Virus record (IMG/VR): IMGVR_UViG_3300021093_000291
Location: 1-28,575 of that record
From: a virus
Length of the DNA stretch: 28,575 nt
Strand: one strand, 5' to 3'
Positions 21,522 through 28,575 of the stretch are shown piece after piece. Position 1 is the first letter of the stretch. Each line of letters starts with the position of its first letter. A program made the position numbers and the translations under genes. The notes under the pieces were generated by a model that made no database searches, was not told the DNA's origin, and saw nothing but the letters and a program-made list of their open reading frames with translations.

Positions 21522-23282
21522 ATGGCAAAGAATACAGTATCTAAGTACATAATAGACTATGGAGTAAAATATATCAGGTATCTCCTACTTGGTAATACTG
21601 ATTCTACATTTAATAACGATACCACCGATTCATTTAAAACTGGGTGGAGAGATGCACACATCTCGTATAAAGTAACAAAAAATGATATAATAGGTGTAGT
21701 TCCAAATAATTCATGGAATAGTAGTTCATTCTATACCGCGTGGACATCTAATTTAAGTTCATCTATTACTAATTTTTATGTCTATGTTCCCGAGACAGGA
21801 ATAGTTTATTTGTGCATTTCAAATAATCCATATAATGATGAAGCTTTATCGGGTAATTATGTTTCAACACATAAACCAGTGCATCAATATGGAATAGTTA
21901 AATACGATGATGGATATTCTTGGTTGTCTTTATATAAAATTACACCAGATCTTTATAAATTTGTAAATTCAAGTTGGATACCAGTTATAAGTTTTGATAA
22001 TTTAGATCTAAGCAATGAGACAAATCAGTATAGAAGAGCCGTTAGTTTCTGCGAAGGTTATTCTACCAGTGAAGTAGGAAACTGTGGAATATATTTTAAT
22101 TCAGATACAAGACTACCAATAACAGACAGCACATATGAAACTTATTCTAAGGGTGATCTGTTTACTACTCTTTCAAACACAACATGCAATGAGTGTTTTT
22201 GGTTGTTTGAAGGAAAAAACGACAATTATACTTCTGTATTTTATGGATCTTCTTCGGTTGAAACTAGTATAACTATACCAGATACAATAACTGAAATAGA
22301 ATCATACATTAATAGCAATAAAATTTCTCCAAATTCTGCATATTATAAACTATACGATTATTATATGCAAAATGGATTATTGGATGGGTCAATAATTTCT
22401 GCAACTATTGATTTATCTGGTTTAAGTGTATCTGAAAAAACAGTAACAGAAGCAAACCCATCGATTACTATAAATTCTGGTTCAGGCACTGGAGCAGAAA
22501 TGAGATTGACTACATTTATAAATTCATTAGGAAATTATGAAATAAATGGAATTGAAATAGTAGAACATGGTCAAGATTATAACGATTATAATCTAGATAT
22601 AGATTCAAGTATACTTTCTGGCATGTCAGAATCTACTTTATTATCTTTAATAACATTAAACCTCGATGTTTATGATGGAATGGGGTTTGATCCTATTACC
22701 GTATTAAATTGTAAAAATATTCAAACTAATGTATCAATTGAAACACAAACTCTGATTGATGATGGTATAACAATACCAGATTCTATAAATTATTATATGT
22801 TGGTAGATAATCCAACACAAGAAGTTGGGGATTTGGAATTATTAGCAGGTAAATCAAATACAACTAAGTTTACAAGAGTAATCGAAAAACGATACACAGA
22901 AATACCACTACTTCTGTACTCTTCCGGTTCTCCCGAAAGAACAAAATTAGAAAATAAAGCAAATTGGTCTGCTATAAATGTAAATTTAACTGGATCCAAA
23001 ATACAAAAAACTAAAATTGTAGATGTAAAATTCAACACAATATCAGGGAGAACATTTGTTAAATTGGTAGGTGATATAAAGAATGAAGCAGAAAATATAA
23101 CCGATTTTAGCATAACTGGAACAAAATATGAAATAATAGGACCAGCAGTAATTCCAACAGGCCTTAAACAGTTTAGTGGATCTCTATCAAAGGCAAATAA
23201 ATTTATAGAAAGAACAATTGCATCATCGGAAAGTCCAACGATCAACATAGGAATGAACTTAAATATAGTAACACCAATCTGA
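21522..23282 (+). CDS. 8: Baseplate wedge protein, gp8-like (586 aa)
   Basis: The start VKYIRYLLLGNTDSTFNNDT and the segment WRDAHISYKVTKNDIIGVVPNNSW match the opening of gp8-type wedge proteins. VYLCISNNPYNDE, then PVHQYGIVKYDDGYSWLSLYKITPDLYKF correspond to the T4 gp8 GDGYVWEYLFEI region. The C-terminal half adds further beta domains, making it longer than T4 gp8 (334 aa). A pair of Cys is seen near 220 (TTCNECFW). It has a good Shine-Dalgarno (TAGGAG). Order after gp6 and the gp7-slot gene fits. The large C-terminal part is unassigned. Confidence 0.65.
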   Translation: MAKNTVSKYIIDYGVKYIRYLLLGNTDSTFNNDTTDSFKTGWRDAHISYKVTKNDIIGVVPNNSWNSSSFYTAWTSNLSSSITNFYVYVPETGIVYLCISNNPYNDEALSGNYVSTHKPVHQYGIVKYDDGYSWLSLYKITPDLYKFVNSSWIPVISFDNLDLSNETNQYRRAVSFCEGYSTSEVGNCGIYFNSDTRLPITDSTYETYSKGDLFTTLSNTTCNECFWLFEGKNDNYTSVFYGSSSVETSITIPDTITEIESYINSNKISPNSAYYKLYDYYMQNGLLDGSIISATIDLSGLSVSEKTVTEANPSITINSGSGTGAEMRLTTFINSLGNYEINGIEIVEHGQDYNDYNLDIDSSILSGMSESTLLSLITLNLDVYDGMGFDPITVLNCKNIQTNVSIETQTLIDDGITIPDSINYYMLVDNPTQEVGDLELLAGKSNTTKFTRVIEKRYTEIPLLLYSSGSPERTKLENKANWSAINVNLTGSKIQKTKIVDVKFNTISGRTFVKLVGDIKNEAENITDFSITGTKYEIIGPAVIPTGLKQFSGSLSKANKFIERTIASSESPTINIGMNLNIVTPI

Positions 23283-23292
23283 AAGATTACAA

Positions 23293-23997
23293 ATGAATAA
23301 ATTTCCACTTTCCACTTCCCCATACAATAGCAGAAATAATCAATTTCTTGAGCAAAGAAATCTTTCAGAATCGGATGATGAAATGTATAAAAATTATGTT
23401 TATACTTCTTTCACTCCCGGTTATCCACTTCAAGCTCAGGAATTGAATGAAATACAGGAAAGATGGCAGCAACAAATGTCATTTAGTTACCAATTTATGA
23501 CAGAGTATTTTACCAAGGCATCAAGTGGTGAATCATTCTATGTCACATCTAGCAATGGAGTTTTAGTTATTAATGATCAAGCACTTTCTGTCGAAATAGC
23601 TTCTTTAACCGCAACAGTGGGAACCATAACTGGTGAATCAAATTATGTTTCAGTATATGACAACGGAATGAGATATTGGGTAAAATTGCCAACCCTTCAG
23701 TTAACAGTAAATATGGCGAACACCGATACTCGTTATGTAAAACTAAATACTCAAATATCATACATCAATTGTTCATCTATACCAGGAAATGAAGGATATT
23801 TTTTCAATGATAATTCAAGTGGAAATTATATTGCAGGAACGTGCGGGGCGGGTAGAGTTAAAGTTGAAATTATATCCTTAACAGAAAGTTCTTCGGCTAC
23901 TGATTCTAATTTAATTTTTAGAATTGAAAAAACACCAAATGGTATAAAAGTTTATAATATAGGTACAGGTTTTGAGATAACGAATTCACAGTCATGA
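23293..23997 (+). CDS. Structural protein, first of two tandem paralogues (234 aa)
   Basis: After an N-terminal arm, residues 37-60 carry FTPGYPLQAQELNEIQERWQ, a pattern seen near the start of wedge or fibre-attachment proteins. A beta-rich domain follows, with GNEGYFFNDNSS near 172 and then GRVKVEIISL. The next gene has the same two anchors in the same order (FKPGIALQAAELNEMQE and GDEGYFFHDRSN), so the two are duplicates that diverged. In T4 the slot after gp8 holds gp9 and gp10, which attach fibres, so such a role is possible. Weak Shine-Dalgarno; its stop overlaps the next ATG (ATGA). Confidence 0.7.
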   Translation: MNKFPLSTSPYNSRNNQFLEQRNLSESDDEMYKNYVYTSFTPGYPLQAQELNEIQERWQQQMSFSYQFMTEYFTKASSGESFYVTSSNGVLVINDQALSVEIASLTATVGTITGESNYVSVYDNGMRYWVKLPTLQLTVNMANTDTRYVKLNTQISYINCSSIPGNEGYFFNDNSSGNYIAGTCGAGRVKVEIISLTESSSATDSNLIFRIEKTPNGIKVYNIGTGFEITNSQS

Positions 23998-24743
23998 CAC
24001 TTACAAATGATATACTTACTAGACAAGCAGGTTATAGGTTAAATCCATATCCACTTGGGAGTAGAGTATTTGAATCTCTAACTAGACTTAAATCAAATTA
24101 TTTTCTTTTAGCATTCAAACCAGGAATTGCACTCCAGGCTGCAGAATTAAATGAAATGCAAGAGATTTTTAATTTATATAATACTTTAAACTTACATTTT
24201 TATTCTCAATGGCCAATCGTTGGAGATAATATTTCAACAGATCTTCAAGAACAATTAACAGGTATTTCTGGGGTAAATTATACTAATCCAAATATAATTT
24301 CTCAGAATTTTCCATTAATTTCCTCACAGATTCAAATGACAAAGGAAAATGATAAGATCAAGTTAACATTTAATACTGGGTGGTTTACTATTGCAAATCC
24401 AGAAACTAGTAGAAATTATTGGTTTTATAATTTTGAAACAAAAGATTTACTGATTGATCCTCCATCAACTACTACACCAAAACAAGTTTATTTGAATTAT
24501 GAATCTCAAACTATTACCAGTTCATTTGTGGATGGAGACGAAGGGTATTTCTTTCATGATCGTTCAAACAGATTTATTAACGACATAACAGACGGAGCAG
24601 ATAGACTTAAATTAGTAATAACCTCCTTTTCAGAGATTAATGATTCAGATCCAAACACACCAATTTGCAAGGTTATTAATACTGGAGAATCATTTATTCT
24701 AAGTGCAATAAACAATTATGCTATTAGCAAAATAGACATATAA
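23994..24743 (+). CDS. Structural protein, second of two tandem paralogues (249 aa)
   Basis: It shares the layout of its upstream neighbour: an N-terminal arm (ILTRQAGYRLNPYPLGSR), FKPGIALQAAELNEMQEIF near 42-60, a beta domain, GDEGYFFHDRSN near 179, and DRLKLVITSFSE. The overlap with the preceding stop suggests coupled translation and perhaps an obligate heteromer. The stop codon TAA lies inside the late promoter that serves the next gene. Function is inferred only from position between the wedge and the fibres. Confidence 0.7.
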   Translation: MTLTNDILTRQAGYRLNPYPLGSRVFESLTRLKSNYFLLAFKPGIALQAAELNEMQEIFNLYNTLNLHFYSQWPIVGDNISTDLQEQLTGISGVNYTNPNIISQNFPLISSQIQMTKENDKIKLTFNTGWFTIANPETSRNYWFYNFETKDLLIDPPSTTTPKQVYLNYESQTITSSFVDGDEGYFFHDRSNRFINDITDGADRLKLVITSFSEINDSDPNTPICKVINTGESFILSAINNYAISKIDI

Positions 24744-24746
24744 ATA
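24739..24746 (+). promoter_or_regulatory. T4-type late promoter of the fibre genes
   Basis: TATAAATA overlapping the upstream stop codon (24741-24743). The predicted +1 (24752) leaves a 13-nt leader containing AAAGGA (24754-24759) before ATG 24765. Confidence 0.85.
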
Positions 24747-24764
24747 AGCAAGTAAAGGAAAAAA

Positions 24765-27032
24765 ATGCCAATTGATACAACCACAGTTATAAGCAGTCTA
24801 GATCCAAAAGATACTTTCTACGATTGGTGGACCAAAACCAATGATGAAATTATCGAAAAACTCAATATCCTTAAGGTTTTTGGGTTAACTCATGGATCTG
24901 GTATATCTTTGGATGGACCAACAAGTGGTACATGGAAAATTGCAATAGGGGGAACTTTACCAATAACTGCTGGTCTTACCTTTACTGGGAATGTAGACTT
25001 TAACGGACAAACAATTCTTCCAAATTTATCATTTAAAGTTACAGGTATAACCACAGGAACATCTGGATTTACTTTTGGTACTCCTGTATATTATAATCAA
25101 ACACATGGATATACTGCATCTAATGGTGGAGATCCATGTACTGCTGAAGTTTTAGGAGTAATTAGTGGTCAAACAAACACATACTCTGTCATAACAACAA
25201 TAGGTAAAATTGATGGTAATTTTAGCGGAGTTGCAGGATCTGCATTAACACCAGGGAAGATTTACTTTTTAAGCGATACAATAACTGGTGGAATCACTAC
25301 CGCAGAACCAAATACAACAGGAACAGTTTCTAAACCAGTCATTTATGCTCTTGGGGTAACATCTGGAGTAGTTTTACATTATAGAGGTAATTATTTAAAC
25401 AGTGCAGTTGGAGCAGCAGGAGTTACTGGAACTAATAGAATATTTGTTGCATTAGCAACTTCTGGAGCCAGTACCGCAGGAATAGTATCAGGAAAAGTAG
25501 TTTCGTATAACCCAAATATAGGATCTCTTGAAGAGTTTCAAGAGTATCTAACAGCCAATGGTAATAGGAATCATGTCAGTCGTTGGTTTTTGAGTAGATC
25601 TTCTATAAATCAAAATTCTGATATTGGCCATGAAGAAGATTATATTATTGGTGTAGTTGTTGATTCTGTTGTAGATGGAGCAAATACAATATTTGAAATA
25701 GCAACAGCAGGCGATGTCGCCGGAACTATAGGATCTGGAGTTTTAGGTAATCACTACTTAAGTAATGATTGGACTAGCTCTGCTAATCAATTAGTTACCA
25801 ATGTTGCTCCAACATATAATGGAAAAATAATAGCATCACAATACATTGCAAATAGATTTACAGTATTAAATCAAAATAAAAAGAATTCAACTTCCTCCGC
25901 CAATTTGGTTTCAGCAGTTCAAGCATCTCAATCTACAACAATAGAACAAAGCAATAACTTACTGTTAAATGGTAATTTTGATATATGGCAAAGAGATACC
26001 GGGAAAAACACAGGATATACTGGTGCTGAAAATTTAGCGTTTGCTGATATGTGGAGAAGAACAGATGGAATAACTTCTTCTGCAACAAAAGCATTTTCTA
26101 TAGAAAGAAAAACATTTGATGATTACCAAGATGATGTAGAAGGATCACCAACATACTATATCGATGTAAAATGTTTGGGAACCACATATGCTTCTAGTGA
26201 TTACATCACAATAGGTCATGTAATTCCATCAGCAAAAGCACTAAATGATCAAGAAGTAACTTTAAGTTTCTATGGAAAATGTAGTTCGAATGGATTGAAT
26301 ATCCAAGTTTATAATGCGAGATATGTGGATGGAGTTCAAGAAGATTACGATGCTGTCCAAGAGTTTACATTAGGAACTTCTTGGGAAAGATTTAATGTTT
26401 CATTTACTATAGAAAATCTAGCAACACTAGGTGGTGCAAGACAAAATGATTATACAGAGGTTGGATTTGATTTCATACCATTGATAAAGACTACAGTTGG
26501 AGCAGGATCTCCTTTATCTGCTTCTGCTACTGTAAGTATTGCTTCTGTTTGTCTTGTTCATGGAAACAATCTAGAGTTTAATCATAATCATGGAAACAAA
26601 GAATATAATCTAGCAGAATGTAGAAAATATTTCTATAGCAGTTATCCATCAAATAATATTGCAGAAGATAATACTATGATTGACAGAACTATTCCAGATT
26701 ATGGAATATTCAATCATATCATTATACCAACACAAAACTGCAACTATGTCAAATATCCAGTAGAAATGAGAACAACCCCAACACTTATAATTTATTCACC
26801 ATCAACTGGAGCAAATGATGCATTCAATCAAACCTCTGGTAGAGATTGTAGGTTGTCCGGTGGAACAATAGGATATAATAATAGAAATAGAGTTGTTAGA
26901 GCAGGAGTAAATGTAATAACAACAGATACTACTAGAAATGGATTTAAAATTTGTGCAGAACAAGGAATAGTAGAGTATGATCGAATCTACTACCACATAA
27001 TAGCAGACGCTGATTTCCCACTATCAAGTTAA
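24765..27032 (+). CDS. Tail fibre / receptor-binding-type protein (755 aa)
   Basis: The N-terminal 40 residues (DPKDTFYDWWTKTNDEIIEKL) look like a virion-attachment segment. About 65-215 is a module shared with the next gene: TPVYYNQTHGYTAS, CTAEVLGVISGQ, KIYFLSD and KPVIYALG. After a linker comes NGNFDIWQRDTG near residue 402 with ENLAFADMWRR, the hallmark start of a carbohydrate-binding jelly-roll in many phage fibres. The strands EVTLSFYGKCSS and TLGTSWERFNVSF follow. The end has LAECRKYFYSS near 616 and a final beta domain, as in host-range tips. It is led by a late promoter and AAAGGA. Sugar or surface binding is inferred. Confidence 0.75.
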   Translation: MPIDTTTVISSLDPKDTFYDWWTKTNDEIIEKLNILKVFGLTHGSGISLDGPTSGTWKIAIGGTLPITAGLTFTGNVDFNGQTILPNLSFKVTGITTGTSGFTFGTPVYYNQTHGYTASNGGDPCTAEVLGVISGQTNTYSVITTIGKIDGNFSGVAGSALTPGKIYFLSDTITGGITTAEPNTTGTVSKPVIYALGVTSGVVLHYRGNYLNSAVGAAGVTGTNRIFVALATSGASTAGIVSGKVVSYNPNIGSLEEFQEYLTANGNRNHVSRWFLSRSSINQNSDIGHEEDYIIGVVVDSVVDGANTIFEIATAGDVAGTIGSGVLGNHYLSNDWTSSANQLVTNVAPTYNGKIIASQYIANRFTVLNQNKKNSTSSANLVSAVQASQSTTIEQSNNLLLNGNFDIWQRDTGKNTGYTGAENLAFADMWRRTDGITSSATKAFSIERKTFDDYQDDVEGSPTYYIDVKCLGTTYASSDYITIGHVIPSAKALNDQEVTLSFYGKCSSNGLNIQVYNARYVDGVQEDYDAVQEFTLGTSWERFNVSFTIENLATLGGARQNDYTEVGFDFIPLIKTTVGAGSPLSASATVSIASVCLVHGNNLEFNHNHGNKEYNLAECRKYFYSSYPSNNIAEDNTMIDRTIPDYGIFNHIIIPTQNCNYVKYPVEMRTTPTLIIYSPSTGANDAFNQTSGRDCRLSGGTIGYNNRNRVVRAGVNVITTDTTRNGFKICAEQGIVEYDRIYYHIIADADFPLSS

Positions 27033-27044
27033 AAGAGGTAAAAA

Positions 27045-28376
27045 ATGCCAAGTTGCGGTAATAGTTCAAATATACTTTCAACTCAAAATAATATAACATT
27101 ATCTACTTCTGGAGCAGGATCTAGATTAGAATGCCAGATTACATCTGGATCTTATGTATCTGGAATAACATCTGGTGATGTTATATTTTATAATACTACA
27201 ACAGAAAAATATGAAAAATCTAAAGCAGATGATCAAGTAACTGCTGAAGTTTTTGGAGTAGTCGAAAGTTATAATGCCGCGAGCTCATCATTGAGTGTAG
27301 TAATAAGTGGATCTATAAATTTACCAGATGCTTTTTTAGAAATTTCAGCAGAAAATGGAGCTTCTGGTGGAAAAGATGTTTACTTTTTAAGTGCGGCAAC
27401 CGCAGGAAAACTTCAAGATATTGCTCCAACTGAAACTGGAAACATAGTAAAACCAGTATATCAAGTAGGACCACATGGTTCTGGTTCTTATACTGGAATT
27501 GTAAACAATTATATTGGGTATGTTGTTGGCGGAGAAGCAGAAGTTCAATTTGATAGATTGTTAGGTGGGGGTGTTGGTACTTTTGCATTATTCATGTCTG
27601 GTGCAGAAATTACAGATGAATATTCTCCATGTGATGGAGAAACTTTAGTAACTGCGGCAGATAATCCTAAATTTATAGAGAAGTTCGATTTATCATTGCC
27701 TTATATAATGAAGGTTCAACCTCTAAATAGCGATGGGTCAGCCAAAACACCAGATGCTAGTTTTATAGGAAAAAGAGTTGCCGCAGATACTAAATCTTCA
27801 TTTGCTTCAAGGGCACAAAAAGCACAATTCTCGTTTCCCGCAGTTACACTTTGGAGTGCAGACTCTACATATTATTACTTTAAAGTAGATCCTCTTGTAT
27901 ATTCATATAATGCAAATTCAGAAAAACCAGTTTCAAAAAGAAATACATCAGAACACATACTATCACCACAGTCTAATGTACCAGCGACTGGATTTAATTA
28001 TAATTGGTTTTTCTTTGGCGGAAGCAACGAAACATTTGGTGGAAATTTTTATGTAAATAGTCAGTTCACTTTACATGGATTGCTAACTCCAAAAGTTTCA
28101 TTTAGTAATGATATACTGACTAGTGATAATAGAAAACTACAATCTTTTTCTTCCAATTTTTCAGGAGGAAGAGTACAAGAAGCAGGTCCATTAAAAGTTT
28201 ACATAAAAACTAAAAGCTCAGAAAGCAAATCTCTAATTGTTCCAAAAAATCTAACAATTAATAGTTTAACGGTAAGCGGATTAAGTCTTGGTAGTTACGA
28301 TCTGGCAGCAAAAATTGCAAACATTGAAACTAATTTAAATACATGTCTAGCTCGACTAAGAATAACTCCGGTATAA
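27045..28376 (+). CDS. Fibre-type structural protein sharing a module with its neighbour (443 aa)
   Basis: The first 170 residues repeat the module of the upstream fibre: DVIFYNTTTEKYEKS, VTAEVFGVVES, KDVYFLSAATAGKL and NIVKPVYQVGP. This is followed by FALFMSGAEITDEYSPCDGE, recalling the collar-type domain of short fibres, then LPYIMKVQPL and beta-rich sequence. The last 40 residues form a probable coiled coil (DLAAKIANIETNLNTCLARL), suited to trimerisation. AGAGG gives a good ribosome-binding site. Likely a fibre or fibre-adaptor; the exact role is unknown. Confidence 0.7.
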   Translation: MPSCGNSSNILSTQNNITLSTSGAGSRLECQITSGSYVSGITSGDVIFYNTTTEKYEKSKADDQVTAEVFGVVESYNAASSSLSVVISGSINLPDAFLEISAENGASGGKDVYFLSAATAGKLQDIAPTETGNIVKPVYQVGPHGSGSYTGIVNNYIGYVVGGEAEVQFDRLLGGGVGTFALFMSGAEITDEYSPCDGETLVTAADNPKFIEKFDLSLPYIMKVQPLNSDGSAKTPDASFIGKRVAADTKSSFASRAQKAQFSFPAVTLWSADSTYYYFKVDPLVYSYNANSEKPVSKRNTSEHILSPQSNVPATGFNYNWFFFGGSNETFGGNFYVNSQFTLHGLLTPKVSFSNDILTSDNRKLQSFSSNFSGGRVQEAGPLKVYIKTKSSESKSLIVPKNLTINSLTVSGLSLGSYDLAAKIANIETNLNTCLARLRITPV

Positions 28377-28380
28377 TATT

Positions 28381-28575
28381 ATGCCATCTAGTCAAGGTAG
28401 TAGTAGATTATTTCGAACAACAATTCAAAGAATCGTTGGGTACACTGGCCCAACAGGTCCTATAGGTCCTACTGGTTCAACTGGATCTACTGGAACTACA
28501 GGATACGGCCCAACAGGAAATACTGGACCTAGTCTAGTAAATATAACATTAAATGATAAAAGAATAGTAAGTTCT
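28381..28575 (+). CDS. Start of a collagen-like fibre protein (runs off the window)
   Basis: ATG 28381 opens 65 codons to the right edge. After a 19-residue basic start (MPSSQGSSRLFRTTIQRIV) come Gly-X-Y triplets from G20 to about G49 (GYTGPTGPIGPTGSTGSTG), with one break at G41-Y42-G43. Phage fibres often use such collagen-like shafts as trimeric stalks. After it begins a strand-rich segment (LVNITLNDKRIVSS). There is no clear Shine-Dalgarno and the gap to the upstream gene is 4 nt. The frame is incomplete, so length and C-terminal domain are unknown. Confidence 0.8.
   Translation, partial: MPSSQGSSRLFRTTIQRIVGYTGPTGPIGPTGSTGSTGTTGYGPTGNTGPSLVNITLNDKRIVSS

Noticed and set aside
22793-23323. 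176-aa minus-strand open frame
   Set aside because: Antisense shadow of the gp8-like gene, with no ribosome-binding site and hydrophobic composition typical of reversed AT-rich coding sequence.
1-28575. CRISPR array, insertion sequence or integrase/attachment site
   Set aside because: No spaced direct repeats, transposase or integrase frame is visible; the tmRNA and tRNA are intact with no duplicated 3' ends that would mark an att site.

Overview
The window is a piece of a large, AT-rich T4-superfamily myovirus genome. It carries the single-stranded DNA-binding protein (gp32), the late-transcription co-activator (gp33), and most of the baseplate and central tail: gp4, a gp54-like tube protein, gp26, a gp51-like protein, gp48, gp53, a giant hub protein, gp25, gp6 and gp8-like. 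Several features recall marine (cyanophage-type) T4-like phages: a Cys-free gp32, a short gp33 directly before gp32, and a giant hub ORF between gp53 and gp25. No photosynthesis or other host-diagnostic gene is present, so I do not assign a host.

Layout. (1) 1-2691, plus strand: the tail of an unidentified gene, a 30-aa basic peptide, a 214-aa unknown protein, a complete one-piece tmRNA (ssrA, 892-1265), a small Cys-rich protein, an Sm-like protein, tRNA-Arg(UCU), a cytidine-deaminase-fold protein and a small membrane protein. (2) 2688-4969, minus strand: two overlapping structural-type genes of unknown role. (3) 4970-6332, plus strand: gp33 and gp32, each with a sigma70-like promoter; gp32 has a structured leader and a strong terminator. 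(4) 6331-9890, minus strand: gp4, a gp54-like tube protein, gp26, a gp51-like frame reachable by a -1 frameshift, and a tape-measure candidate. (5) 9921-28575, plus strand: gp48, gp53, a 2162-aa hub protein, gp25, gp6, a gp7-slot protein, gp8-like, two tandem paralogues, two fibre-type proteins sharing a module, and the start of a collagen-like fibre gene.

Expression. T4-type late promoters (TATAAATA) stand before the 214-aa gene/tmRNA, gp4, gp25 and the first fibre gene, and possibly before the hub gene. gp33 encoded here is the expected co-activator for them. Sigma70-like promoters (TTGA..., 16-17 bp, TATAAT/TATACT) stand before the tRNA, gp33 and gp32. Arg codon use splits the same way: gp32 uses CGN, the virion genes overwhelmingly AGA, the codon read by the phage tRNA-Arg(UCU).

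Most notable points: the phage-borne tmRNA with a predicted ANTRAFAMAA tag, whose 5' end overlaps the upstream stop codon, embedded in an RNA-related gene cluster; a T TTT TTC slippery site joining gp26 to a gp51-like frame that has no start codon of its own; two late promoters placed so that gp4 and gp25 mRNAs would be leaderless; and four NotI octamers (GCGGCCGC) in AT-rich late genes, all encoding Ala-Ala-Ala.
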